Made by a program: the position numbers and the translations under genes
Origin: Rhabdornis inornatus
Lineage: Eukaryota; Chordata; Aves; Passeriformes; Rhabdornithidae
Assembly (NCBI GenBank): GCA_013397075.1
Contig: VWZS01000176.1
Location: 124,001 to 188,000, forward strand
Length of the DNA stretch: 64,000 nucleotides
Reading direction: 5' to 3'
The notes under the pieces: generated by a model
Told to the model about the DNA's origin: nothing
What the model saw: only the letters and a program-made list of their open reading frames with translations
Database searches by the model: none
Part shown: positions 25,401 to 37,930 of the stretch, in pieces
Layout: each line of letters starts with the position of its first letter
Numbering within the stretch: the stretch's first letter is position 1

Positions 25401-28400
25401 TGTTTAATATTTATAGTAATCTCCTTCTGCTTAATTCACAGCATGGATCCCAGATGGTTGAACAGCCAGAACCCTGCTTTGCTGGAGGGCCACAACCAAA
25501 AACACACAACAAGACCCAATTTCTTGTGTGCTGGAAGAGGTGGCTGTTGGTCCTCTCCAGAAACCAGCACAGGAATTGTTCCTCCAGCTTTGTTCTTTTC
25601 CCACTGAGTCTCCCTTTTCCCAGGAGTTCTGTTAATCTGATTATCCCATACATTATAGGGATGCAGATCAAGACTGAGCACACATTTTCACATACCCATC
25701 GTTTAACATCCAGTAAAAAAAAATGCTCAGAAGTATTTATTAAAATGACTTGTACATTTTATAAAATATCTGTATCAATTAATTGCTAATAAGTAGTTCA
25801 AAGCTGACTCAGAGTTAAATTAATAATTTAACACTCATAACTTATTCAATTAAATCAGTCTCTGCTTTTTTTTCTGGAATGACTTCTCAGGAGTTATCCC
25901 CTCTTTGTGTCCAGGCAAGGATCTTCAAGTCTGTCATTTCAAATTCAAATCTTTCCCTCTCCTGAAATGTTATTACTTCACAAGATTGATCTCATATAAT
26001 TTATTGCAACTATTTCATACTAAAAATTCAAGTACTGTTGAGAATTATGATGAGAGAAATATATGTGTTTTTTCATGAGAGTTGAGAGTCATTCTTTTCT
26101 TTCTAAGGAATGTTTAAAAAACCCTCTCAAACTCTGCATTTTTCAGGGACAGGGAGGGCAGAGGGAACATATTATTATACTGACTATTGGAATTTGGGAA
26201 CCTATCACAGCTTTCCCTCTCTGGCACAAAGAATTGACTGAGGCAGCATCACATTGGAAAAAACAGGCGCCTGTGAGATTACTGCATTTGCAAAAAGATG
26301 CACATAGCATTTTAGACACCACAGTGATTTGTTTTTTCCCTTCTCACTGCAGGGGAATAATGACACAATCAAAAATACACTGAAATCACTGAAAGCCTTC
26401 GAGTCCTTTCAGTTGAATTCAGAGGGCTGAGATGCCAATAAGTAGAATTGCTTGGCAAACATTGACACTTTAAGGACAGACACTATATAAATGCTGAGTA
26501 CTCTGTGTGTATCCAGCTTCACATTGAAAATTTAAAATGTTTTTGTTTCTTTAGCTGGTCCTCAGTCGAGCACCAGTAGAGAAAACAAGTTAAAAAATGG
26601 AGAAAGAGCAGGAGAAGTAACAAAAACAGTGACCTTTATGTAATGCACCCAAAGGACACCATGGCAAGATCCACAGATGAGCAATTTGTGACCCCTATGG
26701 TTTCAATCCAGGCTGAAGCCTCACTGATCACAAATAAAGCTAGGAGATACAAACATAGAACTTGTTTCCAAATGAAAAGAAAATAGCAGCCATCGTTCCT
26801 GGTTCTTAATGCCTGCCTTGTATTCATTTCTACCCAGTGAAGAAGACTGAAAATCATCTTCATAAAGGCATAATGCTTTCTCTGCTTTTCTAGAGCTTTA
26901 ATTTTTGTATAATACCACTAACCTGGGAGGAGACTGTGCTTTGATGCTCTCTCTGTTAATTATTTTCATGAAATTTGAATTAACACTTTGCTCATTAAAT
27001 ATTTCTAGAGATGGGCTTGAGGCATGGAATTTGAAGGTAGTTTTCTCTGAAGTTCAGGACAAAATGCATCCAAGGTTTTTATGACGCTGCCTGAGATACA
27101 GGACTGAAGATCAACTGGTAGCAGGATAGTGGAACTGTAAAGGAAATGATTTTGTCTTTCAGAACCTCTGTTTCAACATGTGAAACTAAAACTAATGACA
27201 GCAGTACCTTCCTTTGTGATGCAATTTGGTAACTTGAGTTTCGAAATTGTTAAGTGTCATTCCTGAATCCACTGTGAGAGTGCTCCTGTCTGGCATTTTG
27301 GGTTTGGCCCATTCATAATTGCTTCATTTTGAAATATTTACTGATTAACAGTAAATATTCAGCTCTTCAGGTAATTAATGCTGACCAACACAGTCATATT
27401 TACTGGTACAAGAATTATAAATGTCACAGCATATAGACAACTTGTACTATTTTAAAAATAAATATATCATTCACATGCAATAGGACAAAGCATAAAGGAT
27501 ATTACCTGTCTTGCCTAAGTGTGTTTCAGCTACAAAAAAGCATAGAAAAACAGGAATTGTTCAAAAACCTGGGAGGCTGGCACTCACCACTCCAGCTGCT
27601 TGCTAGAGCAGGAAAATTCCCCCCAGCCTTGCAGGGAGTCACCAGTTACTGCAATGCAGCTCTAGTCCTGAGCACTGCACAGCCCCTGGAAGCCAGCTCA
27701 GGAAACTCAGGCCAGGCAAGAGGCTGCTCTCAGAGCCAGCCACATCTACCTGGGCACGTGGGGAGACAGAAAACCCCTTCTCAGAGCTGCAAACACTTCC
27801 TTTCATCCATCCTTCTCCCCGACAGGAAAAGGCAGCAGAGCAGATCCAAGCAGCTCTCGCTCACAGCCTGGAGTTCTCTGAGCAGCACTGCTTTCTCCTG
27901 GAGGATCAGTCAAGCCTAGAACCACTAAGAAAACATGATCAGGTTCTGCTGAGGCATGATTTATGCTTATATACATCTGGTGGGTGGGTATGTTCACATA
28001 AAAAATCTGTGTGGTTGATCAAATTTGCCTGTGATGGGTTATAAAATGCAGCCGCTGATTGCAGCAACTCTGAAACGAAACTTGTCAGCTCTTTAAAATT
28101 AACTCAAGTCCCACTGCTGCAAAGTGGCTAATTATTTCTATGTCATTAAGCAGGGGTTTTGTCAGCATGCAGAGACCTGAGTTCCCCTGTAACCACAGAC
28201 TGATTTCAGTGCAAGAGGGGCACCACAATCCCTCTGATGTACCAGAGAACCTGACGGTATTTACAACCTAAACAGACAGCAAACTGAGAAGGGGAGGGGG
28301 CAGCAGGCTTCATTGTATCTTAATTCATTAATGAAAGCTTTAAAAAAACCAAACCCTGGAAGGCAAAGGGGAGCATGGATTTGGAAATGCCCAGCTAGAA

Positions 28401-29571
28401 CACTGTGCTGCGCCTGCAAGGCAGAAAGGGAAGGGGTTAAGAAGCACAAAGTGGCTCAGGGATGAGGCAAGACCATGCCTCCACATTGCTTTTCCTTCAA
28501 CTCCAGAGGAAGGCAGAGGAAGCTGGCAGATTAGGGGTGAAGGTAGCCTGGAGGAGGGATACAGAACCCTGGTCAGGTCAGGGCTCTGATGGACAGGACT
28601 TTGCACAAGAGCTAAAGGACAGCAACTGTGGATAGGCTGTTGTGGGGAAGAGGGGCTGAACCTTTCAGGACAGAGTAGAGGGGAAAAAGAAAAGACAAAG
28701 CAGTTGTATCTTTATTCCCTGGTGCATGAAGGGTTAAAAAATAAAGAAAAGAGAGATGAACTTTTGGAAAACTCCAGTGGTTTGGATTCTGTTCAAGGCT
28801 TGGGTCAACACATCCCAACTTGAAAAAACAGGACAATGGTGTCCACTTGGCTCAGCTACAGGCTCTATGGATTTTTATTACCAATGGCTGGAGTTCAAGA
28901 CAAGTGCATTGTAAATAAGAAGAAATGAAACACAATAAAATAGTCTCCAGAGATTTACCTAGAAAACATCTGGAGTTTTGGCACTAACATATAGAAATCT
29001 ATACCAATGGGAATGCAACATATTACTGTGAAGTACAGTAAGAAATAGCACAGATAAATGAGAAGTTAAGGCTTCATATATATCACAATATTTCACCTCC
29101 TTTCGGTTGTGTGAGTTTCCAATACTCTGAAGTCCTGCCAAATATTTCATTGTTACCTTATTAGATGTTCTTGGTTTACTACCTTTTGTAAAGCACTGAT
29201 TTAGTGTCAGTCAATTTAATTTTTAAAAGCACAACCAGATGTCCTGTTCATTTAGCATATGAGAAAACCACATCGGAAACATGTGTTTTTATGCATTCCA
29301 ACAGAGACACCAAGATTTCTTTCTCTTGCTAAAACAGTCTCACTCCTGAAATAAGTCCCCTTTTTATCTTGGACATCAAATGCCACATTGGCATGCAACA
29401 CTATTCTGATCTTTGCAGGCTTTCCTTAGTGCTTGTGTTTAGCCAAAAGATCTTTAATTTGGGGTTCGTCTCCTGGATTCCCACTGAGCTTTTCACTTCT
29501 TTTACAATGGTGACATCATTGTTTGCATTCTGGACTGACCTGGCCCTCTCTTTGGTGGCAGGGGAAGCACT
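22461..29571. other. Long non-coding stretch
   Basis: About 7 kb without a recognisable gene or repeat family. The longest ATG-initiated frame is 25274-25789 (171 codons); its start lacks a purine at -3, the product is low-complexity S/L-rich, and I know no related protein. Opposed frames cover the same interval. T- or A-runs occur near 24150 and 25000. A TAAT-rich patch at 28060-28170 may be regulatory. Confidence 0.65.
28060..28170. promoter_or_regulatory. Candidate regulatory patch
   Basis: The stretch has GCTAATTATT, AAATTAACTC and TCATTAAG motifs in otherwise non-repetitive sequence, plus two CpGs in a CpG-poor setting. This resembles conserved noncoding elements, but the call rests on appearance only. 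Confidence 0.2.
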
Positions 29572-29682
29572 CGGGGCCGGGGGCCCTCGCAGAGCTGGAG
29601 GTAGCCAAGCATAAGGGAATGCTCCAAACCTACCCACGTTGTTTAGGGAAAAGGGTTTCAGCACCGTCAGCACAACGACCTC
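29572..29682. other. Small CpG cluster
   Basis: Seven CpG dinucleotides (near 29572, 29578, 29588, 29637, 29665, 29676 and 29682) fall within about 110 bp of GC-rich sequence, including GGGGCCGGGGGCCC. Most of the window is strongly CpG-depleted. It is too small for a classical CpG island and no promoter elements are visible nearby. Confidence 0.55.
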
Positions 29683-30778
29683 GGGAGCAAAGGTTAAGGA
29701 ACCTCCCAAAATTCAGTCTGGGTGGTGCTCAGCTCAGCAGGGATGTGCATCTCCTCCCAGCCAATGTTTAACTGGCTCCATTCTCCTTTTAGCCTGGGAG
29801 GTGCAATATCATCCTGTTTAAATTTAAGAGTGGAAAATGAGCCCCTCTGCACCCGATGCAGAGAAAGTGTAAATAAAATTATCTCCACACTGCTGCAACT
29901 TAGAAATCCATTGCTTCCCAATGCATTTTTCAGAGACTAGCACACATCTGTGATTAGCAATTCCTCTGGAATGGCAGTGAGTTTGGAGGTTACTCCAAGT
30001 TGAGAGCTGCTTTTGTTTGTGGTTGTGCTCTTTCCTTGGCCATCTGGGGGATTATTTCGATGATTCGCAGCCCCACACTTTTATTGCCTTCCAAAAGAGC
30101 AATTCTGCATTTGGCTAAACCTGTAAGCTTTCCCTCTGAATAATTTGGTCAAGAACAACTAAGCCTGGGTGCTGCCTATTGTGTCAGCAGCACAGGACAG
30201 ATGAGTCTTTCTGTAGATGTTTACAGTAGCCAGAGCCAAGCTGGGAACACAAAAACACTAAGGTGAACACAGACTCTCACCCTGCCTGATGTTAGCACTG
30301 AGGTATCTCTATGCCTCTCTCTTATTTTAGAGATCTGTTTCTATTGTTTTCAAAGACAATGTTCTCCAGAAGTTGCCCCCAGCCTGAGGGGTAGCCCAGC
30401 ATCCTTTATGCCCAGAGCCCAAACTCTGAGCTTACCTAATGCAAGTGCAATAATTTCTGGGAATCACATCATGACTGAGAACTCAAATGCTCCTTCAAAA
30501 TCTGGCTTTGATGACTATAAACCCAAAATTCCCTCTGAATCAATAGCCCAGATGTTCCCAGGCCCAGCTAGGAAGAAAGCCAGGACTCAGAGCTGGGTTG
30601 ATACTTATACCAATCCTCAGAGCTCGAGCCCTGCCCTCACAAAAGTGAGCTCAGACAAATCCCAGATGTTGCTGAACAAACCTACAGGAGACTCTCTGTG
30701 TCCCTGAGCAGCCCCAGAGCTCTCTGTGACTTAAATTTTCTCCCACAAAGTTCATCCTATTGTTCCTATTCATTCCCA
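29683..30778. other. Non-coding stretch
   Basis: No supported gene. An ATG frame at 30408-30707 (99 codons) gives a hydrophilic, S/P/K-rich product with a basic ARKKAR patch. The start context (CTTTATGC) is poor and no family is recognised. Confidence 0.55.
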
Positions 30779-30802
30779 AATGGAAGAGGAAACTCTTCCA
30801 TT
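30779..30802. repeat. Perfect hairpin, 10-bp stem, GAAA loop
   Basis: AATGGAAGAG (30779-30788) pairs exactly with CTCTTCCATT (30793-30802) across GAAA. If transcribed, the loop would be a GNRA tetraloop, a very stable RNA fold. It lies about 30 bp upstream of the CR1 copy at 30834. Confidence 0.9.
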
Positions 30803-30833
30803 ATTAACACTTCTAGCACAGGACTGGGGGAAT

Positions 30834-31093
30834 GGCTTCAAAATGAAGAACAGTAGATATGAATCAGATATTAGGAAAAAACTGTTCCCTGTGAGGGTGC
30901 TGAGGCCCTGGCACAGGTTGCTCAGAGAAGCTGTGGCTGCCCCATCCCTGGCAGTGTCCAAGGCCAGGCTGGATGGGGCTCTGAGCAACCTGGGATAGTG
31001 GAAGGTGTCCCTGCCTATGGCAGGGGGTTGGAATGAGATGGGCTTTAAGGTCTCTTCCAACCCAAGCCATTCTATGATCCTGTGATTCTATGA
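30834..31093 (+). mobile_element. CR1 LINE 3' end
   Basis: A well-preserved copy with 'TTCCCTGTGAGGGTGCTGAG', 'CCATCCCTGGCAGTGTCCAA', 'CTGGATGGGGCTCTGAGCAA' and 'CCTGGGATAGTGGAAGGTGT', then 'TCTCTTCCAACCCAAGCCATTC' wording and two tail octamers (ATTCTATGATCCTGTGATTCTATGA-like). It is nearly identical to the minus-strand copy at 22216. It is 5' truncated and non-coding. Confidence 0.97.
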
Positions 31094-31799
31094 CTTGCTC
31101 CAAGCTCCTCCTAAACCACAGGCTGTGGCAATGGCAGCCAATGTATAAACCTCGAGCTGTTGGGCTGGCACAAAACAGCCAGGGAGGTTCAGGCCTCTCT
31201 TATGGATCAACTTCCCCTAGAGACCCCACTCTAACAGAGGAGGGATGTTGGTTAAGAATGAACAGTAAGAATAGGTTGTTCCCCTTAATTGTGCCTTGCT
31301 CATGCCCTGGATGCTGCAATCCCTATGTCCAAAATGGGCCAGGAGAAATGACTGGGATGCCAGCTAGAGGGTACTGCCATCCTGTCCCAAACTGAATGCA
31401 ATGCTGGATGATCAGCCTCCATCCCAGCTTCTGTGCTGCACCACACGTGAAGACAAGGCATGTGGAGAACTGGTGCCTGCTGTGAAAGCTGGAGACATGA
31501 GGAGAGCAGAAGACCTTGACACTTGCACACTGCTGCCTGACCAACAGCCTCACAAACAGCCCAGGATAAAAGGGATAAAAGCTGCTTGCATGACAATCAG
31601 TTACTACAAATTCCCCACAGATTCCAGAGCCTGCTGCACCCCTGCACTGGTGCAAAGGGGTCTGGCTAAAAGTCCACCAGCTGCAGTTACAGAAACAGAA
31701 GCAGCAACCTGAATCTCATGCTCCACCATTTAAACAATCATGGACTTTTTGATTCTGTAATTACTGGACAGAGCCATCACTTTCTTCCCATTTTCCAAC
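31094..31799. other. Non-coding stretch
   Basis: Moderately GC-rich unique sequence, with overlapping open frames of about 100 codons on both strands (31090-31712). No family is recognised in any of them. Confidence 0.55.
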
Positions 31800-32060
31800 C
31801 ACCAATTAACTGGAGACTCTCATATGCATCATAATAAAAACCCCTTTCTCTTAATGATCATACAAAAATGAGAATGTAGACAATGTAATCATGTTAGAAA
31901 TGGTATTCAATTAATAGTTAGCTAAAAATTATTCAAATGGTGATTCAGGGACTGAATAATAAATGGGAAATGGACCAATTAATCAAATGGACAGGCTAAT
32001 GGCTGCAGTGCAACAAAGTGAGCCCAGTGACAATTTGATAAATTAATAGAAAGCTTCTAG
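31800..32060. promoter_or_regulatory. Candidate enhancer-like TAAT-rich element
   Basis: About ten ATTA/TAAT homeodomain cores fall in 260 bp (for example 31803, 31852, 31887, 31910, 31927, 31978 and 32041). Two CAAATGG E-box-like words and an AACAAAG SOX/TCF-like word lie between them. The sequence is not a simple repeat. The arrangement resembles deeply conserved developmental enhancers. Conservation is not testable here. Confidence 0.35.
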
Positions 32061-35000
32061 GTGGGCTGACACAGAAGGAGCAGGGGAAATAGGGAGGTAT
32101 GGATAATTGACATTCTGAAATCAGAATACAGCTCTGTCAGGAGACAAAAGGAGGGCTTTGAGCAAGCAGAGCCTATGGAAATCAGACATCACCCTTTGAC
32201 ACTTCACAGAGCTCCACAGGGATGTTTCAATCACATCACTCTGACCACTGCCTCAAGTAGATGCTCGCTTTAAACACATGCAGGAAGCTTCTGATATGGA
32301 AAAAGACATATCCAAAATCTGAATAAGAACAGAATCTGTCTGGAGGAGCTGATAGGAATTAACACAGTCCAGAAAATGAGCATTTTGCTTTAAAACAAGC
32401 AGCACGGGCTAGCTGGGGACAAGCTGCACCATTGAAACAACTGCTGTGGTCGTCTCAGCAGCCATGGAATAAGTGCTTAGTGCAAAAAGACAAAAATAAC
32501 ATTGTATCCATGAGTTAGTTGCCAAATTATGAGCCTGCACTCCACCATGTCAACCTTAAGTCAGTCCTGTAAAGGAAGAGAGAGGATTTCCACACCAGGC
32601 TACCATTCCTTATGACTCCGCATCCAGAATCTCCTTTTGGTGTTTGATCTCAGCCAGATTTTCTTTGTCACCTCCTGAGGAAACAATCTGATGTTTCACC
32701 TCCAGGCCAAAGTTATAAGTACCTGGAAATGGTTGAATGACGATATTAATTTTGCCTGAAAAACATTTTTGCTAAGTGAAGCCTTGATCTGCAATAGTAA
32801 CACAAAGGTGTAAAGGAATAAGAGGGTGTATGCCATCATCCCTTTCCCCCAGGGGTTAGAAATCCCTCTTTTTCTGTCCCTCAGTTTTTCCATTTGCTCA
32901 CCTCCATTGGGATTGCAGCTACTTGAACACAGCCATCCCCCTCAACTCCCCTCCACTGAAAAGCATTACATTATATGAAACAATCACTCCAAGTGTACTT
33001 TTTTTCACTGCAATAAAGTGCCCTGAGCTGCTGGGGCACTATGACAGGGGACTATAATTCCCCTCTTGTTCAGAGAGAGGAGGGGAAGGAAAGGACCTGC
33101 TCCACGATCCAAGTGACAACAACAGAAAGTTATTAGGTGGCAGCACAAAACTTCCAAACCAGCAAAAAAACCCCGCAAAACCAGCAAAACAAGAAAGTTG
33201 GTTCCTCTCATATCATGGTTTCTTGAGCCTGCCTATTAACTTTGAATAACAGAGGTTCATTGTGCTGGAGCAAAACAGCCTTTGCACTAAGTGGTCCTCA
33301 CAGTAATACAGAGCAGTGCAGCATTTTGTGGCTTGGAAAACTGGTTGGTTTACTTACAATATGTTCATGTAGCCATAAATTCTCATCAGGAATTATCCCA
33401 AAATTGCAGCGTGTTTTCCAGGGTCATCATGTTACATGAAATGTTCAGCCCTGCCTGGGGCAGGATAATATGTAAGAAACACAGATATGCCTCAAAGCAG
33501 AACAATAAAAGGAGGCTTTTTGCTGGCTCCCAGGATTCTTGGTGTCATTGGGTTTTAATACACATTCACTTTTAATACCTCATTTTATTTCTAAGGTCTT
33601 TGAATATATTCTAATATATTTTAAAAGGTCTTTGAATGCTTTCCAGAGGCCATTTCTTGCTTTTAAGTTTTGTTTAAGATTCAACCCTACTAAGACATGA
33701 GCATTATTGTTTAAGAATAATGTACCAGTGACACACATGGAGATTTGGATTGGCAAGTTAAGGGCTACATCTGGGAGTCCACAAAAGTATTTCAGTGCTG
33801 AGCCACACAGTTTTCACTGTCTGCCTTGGGCTTTCCAGAAACCAAAAGTTTTCCTGAAGAGCCTCTTACCCAGCAATTTTAGCAGGCACACAGAGCAGAT
33901 CAGACCTTTGTGGGTGCTGTTCTGCTGCAGAATTTTCTACTTTTTTAGCACTGCCGTGCCAAGATCATAAACTCTGCTTTCAGCTCCTACCATTAACTTG
34001 ATAATATATGTAATTTAATGGTAGATTATCATAATTGTTTTTAAGTGAAACAGATTTTCCAGGGGGGTTCAAGCTTTGATCTAAGAGTTGGAAATTCCAG
34101 CTGAGACAGATGTGCATAATGCTGGGTTTGTGACCAGTGTAAAACTTTGCCCCTTTATAAGTAAGGTTCCAAGCACTTGGTGTGAACCATGGCCTGGCAC
34201 AAAGAATGGGAAAAGCCTAAAATTCAGCCTATGATTATGGCAGATCAGGGAAAGTCACAGGGCTCAAATCCACAGTTAGAAACCAGTCTCTTCTTCTGAG
34301 CAGCTACTTCAAAAAGAGATCTTCTCACAGTAGCTCAGCATCTCTGAACTTTGCACACAACTCAAAAAAGGAAAGGGATGCAAAAAATCCCAAGCAGTGG
34401 GAAATGGCTTAGCTGTGCTGCTCCTACTTATTAATTTCAATTCAATTGATAACACAAAACAAGCCTGCAGAGCATCCTTCTCACAACTCAAACCAAAGGA
34501 ATCCAAATGCAGCCCATAGTTGAATATACATGCTCTGACAAAAATCTAGTTTGCCACAAAAACAAGAATGCCACCTACCCACATAACACAGTAATAAATG
34601 TTTTCCCTGCTCTGTGTGTTTAAAGCTGCAAAATACATAAGCACATATACAGACACACACAAATACTAATCTACAAGAAACAGCTCAGAGTTTTAGTTTC
34701 AGTTTCCATTTCTAGGCAAGGATCAGGTAAGAATCTGTTTTCAGTCTTAACCATCACATCCTTCTGGTTTTTACCCCCAAGCTGGATGTCAAATATAGCC
34801 AGAGCAGAATTGAGATGAATGCAATCAGACTCAGAAATCTTTTCATGAATGTTCTTTGCAGAAGAATGAAATATCCTGCTACCCCTCCATCAAAATGGAA
34901 CACATGAAAAACAAGCAAAATTAAACTGGACCTCTAATACAACTGGGAGAGTTGCTGCTGTCCATGGACTTCTGCAATAAAGTTTGATAGTGATGGTCTT

Positions 35001-36216
35001 AGAAAGTCAGGCCATCACCTTCACAGAACTTAATAAAATAAAATTCTGGCAGTGGGAAGCGTATCTCAAGAGATATTGTTGGAAGATGAGGGGGAATACC
35101 TGGGAGCTACAGTCAAAGTGTAGTTGCTGAAGATCCAAACCAGACCCAAATCTTTATTTTATATATATCTGTTTTATTTCACATCATCTCCACAATCTGT
35201 TATATAGAAATATGCTCATGATGTGCAAGGCATGGTGTGCTCCAAAACATCTCTTTCCTTTTCCCAAACTATAGAGAAGTGTTTTTGTCTCTCTATTTAC
35301 ACTTCAATTCTGAGTAAGTAGATGTACTCAGACAGTACCCATCTGGGCTGAAAACTACCTAAGCCGTTCCAAAAAAGGTTTCTAAATTTTGCTAGCTAAA
35401 ACTCAATCTATTTTAAGCCTTCTTTTTAGGACTGGTATTCATCCTCTGCAGATCTGGATTTTTTTGGAAGTTTTATTGTGGAGCAGACAGATTAGTTTAC
35501 CAGCAGTACCTGACTGGTGTGAAAACAAATAATATGGACTGGAATATTTTTGGGAAGAGAAAGCAGATTTTCTTCTCATTCCTGTGCTTCATTTAGGGCG
35601 TTCTTTCTTTCTATCCTTTTCCTATGAACAACAAACACTGCAAAGATGACATGTTTTTATGCTTCATGATATGATCTTGAATTAATGTCCTGGAAGCAGC
35701 AACAGATCTGTTGCAGCCCTCCAACTTCCATCCACCTTCATTTCCTAGAGCTGTACATCTGGGAGCAGAGACCACCATCAAAAACTTGGAAACACCCAAC
35801 ATATGATAAGGGAAAATTATGGAAGTGTCTCTAAGAAGTGCTGGACATCTTTGTCCAAAATTTTTCTCCGCATCTGCTTCAGAGGGGAGTTCTGGGAACA
35901 CCCTTCCTCTGCAGGGGCACAGTTTCACCAGAGGCTCTGCAGAACTGCAGCAGTGCACCAGGGACAGGAGCATGAGGAGTGCACAGGGATCCATCCTTTC
36001 TGCTGCTCCATCATTCCTTCCACTCCTTTAGGCACCTGTCCTGCTGCTGGAGCACTGCTGTGGCTACACTTCTGCAGCAGGTCCTTGAGCCAAAAACAAA
36101 AGAGCCCCAAGTGGCACCTGGTGCCTTTCACCTGATCTCTGATATTCCACCTGATGTTGCTGTGCTCAGGACATCTCCCAGGCTGGGGTTCCAAGCCAGG
36201 TGTTCCTCACCACACT
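32061..36216. other. Non-coding stretch
   Basis: Unique AT-rich sequence with no supported gene. A short direct repeat AAGGTCTTTGAAT occurs at 33593 and 33625. Frames on both strands at 35611-36194 are open together, as in other GC-richer patches, and match nothing I know. Confidence 0.65.
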
Positions 36217-36268
36217 GGTGATCCTGGTGGGTTCCTTCCAGCCCAGCAGTTCTGTGACCCTGTGATTA
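36217..36268 (+). mobile_element. CR1 LINE 3' tail fragment
   Basis: 'GGTGATCCTGGTGGGTTCCT' followed by 'TCCAGCCCAGCAGTTCTGTG' and 'ACCCTGTGATT' matches the CR1 tail of the GATCCTGGTGGGTCCCTTCCAGC type, ending in two octamers. Only about 50 bp are recognisable. Confidence 0.8.
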
Positions 36269-36691
36269 ATTAGCATTTGGGGGAGCCTCTTGCCAGCAGG
36301 TTCTCTGCAGCCACAGGCTATTTTCCACAGGAATATATGTGGGCTGTAAGAGCTGCAGTCCAGCACTGTAAGTATTTAATTACTCTCAATGGTTTTACAG
36401 CCTGGGGCAGGCTTGTGGCTAGCTACACTGGTGTGGGAGGCTCTGAGAAACCGTGGGATACTACATTTACATGGAAGCAGTTCTTCCCTCAGGTTTAAAA
36501 TAGGTACATCTAACAAAGCATTTCAGGCGTTTCAAACACATCTCCAGAACTGCAAACACACCCCCATCCACTGGATGCTCACTTCGAGTCTTTATCAGAA
36601 TAAACCTGAAGTAAATCATGTTTTATTACATGATGAGACACACAGTAATAGCAAAATGTGTCAAATGCTCTCAATCATTTCCCATAGCCAT

Positions 36692-36730
36692 TAATACATA
36701 TATCACACACATACACATATAAATGTGTGT
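36692..36730. repeat. CA/TA-rich low-complexity tract
   Basis: Alternating ACATATA, CACACATACACATATA and ATGTGTGT words. Potentially variable in length. Confidence 0.75.
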
Positions 36731-37370
36731 ACCAACACCCACATATACAAATTCCACTTTATTGCTGCTCTTTGAGCATGTACACTTGCACATGAGTAAA
36801 CCCCGACTTAAATACAGCAATTAACTTCACGGACAGTTTCTCTGGAAGTTTAGGAATTTTTATTTTTCCATAGCTCTTTTCTACAAGGCATAAATAGATT
36901 TTAAAAAAGCTGGTCTTGGCCAGACAAGCAACTCCCTTTGCCAGACTCTGTTTAACCTTTTTTCTTCATCCACCAGGACCCTCCTTTTCTTTCTCTGGGA
37001 TCATTGCAACAGAAACTATTTCAAGTACACCCACTCAAATGGTTTGCAAAGTCCTCATGGTTGTCTGTGAAGGTGCTAATGCTAAAGGCAAATAGGTTGT
37101 TTTTTTTCCTCATTGAAATGGGCTCGAAGAGTCACTTACTCTGTCTTAACTGGGAAAAAAAAATCAAAGACTGAACAGGCAGAGGGCAGAGAAAAAAAGA
37201 GAGTCCACTTTTTAAAATCTAATCCTTGGACCAGGCAATCAGGGTGGACACAGGGCTGCACCTCTGCTTGGCAAGCTCTGCTTTGACAGTGGACGTGGAT
37301 AAAGCTCACTTCATTTTACAAGTATAATTTTTCATTTCAGGGGTTGGTTTTGGTTTGTTGTCTTTTCTTT

Positions 37371-37395
37371 GGTTTGTTTGTTTGTTTGTTTTTTC
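37371..37395 (+). repeat. GTTT microsatellite
   Basis: Five or so GTTT units followed by a T-run. Confidence 0.95.
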
Positions 37396-37769
37396 CCAGA
37401 TTCTTTCCAAGAATGCTGCAAGCCCACAAACTGACTTTTCAATCACTTTTTTGTGCTTTCCTCATGGAAGGTAACAGGCTTGTGGAAAAGGCTGCTGACA
37501 ACTGTTGTATTGCTGAGCCAAACCTATTTATGCCAAGATAGATTTGTTCATTTCTTCTCCCCCTCCTTCTTCTCCCAATATTCTCCTCTCTCAGACTTTT
37601 AATAAGGCAGAAAAGCAGTGATGCAAATGAGCAGAGCCTCAGTATGACCATATGCACATCACCCCCAGTTGCTGGATCCTGCAGAACTGCAGTTAATTTT
37701 GTGTGTCATATTTTATGTCACACTTATTAGCCTGAAGTGCAGTAATGCACGTTTCCATTCACAAGAGAA

Positions 37770-37930
37770 CCTCTTCTGAATAACAAGGCCATGAATGGGT
37801 AATAATAAAAGTATATTCCATGTGCCAGGGCCCATGCTAATTAGCAGACTTGGAAATCTCTGTCAAACACTATAAAATGTTACAGTGTTTACATAAATGT
37901 TTAATAATGGAAATGATAACAAACTGAGTG
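37770..37930. promoter_or_regulatory. Candidate regulatory element around a TAATTA palindrome
   Basis: A perfect 12-bp palindrome TGCTAATTAGCA lies at 37835-37846. Upstream is GGTAATAATAAAAG (37798), and downstream is a perfect forkhead-type TGTTTAC (37886-37892) and a TTTAATAATGG word. AAACACT and AGTGTTT form a 7-bp inverted repeat around 37865-37890. The block is complex unique sequence and looks like a homeodomain and forkhead enhancer module. This is inference from motifs. Confidence 0.35.

Larger units (their letters stand above)
36269..37769. other. Non-coding stretch with simple repeats
   Basis: It contains a CA/TA-rich tract at about 36692-36730, a GTTT microsatellite at 37371-37395 and a long pyrimidine tract at 37552-37592 that ends in CTCTCAG, like a splice acceptor. 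No exon can be shown after it. Confidence 0.6.

Noticed and set aside
25274..25789. 171-codon ATG-started open frame as a gene
   Set aside because: The -3 position is not a purine, the product is low-complexity S/L-rich with no known relative, minus-strand frames are open across the same interval, and no splice or promoter context is visible.
30408..30707. 99-codon hydrophilic frame with a basic patch
   Set aside because: Poor start context and no recognised family; the length is within chance expectation for 64 kb on six frames.
37552..37600. Strong splice-acceptor-like pyrimidine tract ending in CAG
   Set aside because: No coding or conserved exon-like sequence follows, and such tracts are common in AT-rich introns.
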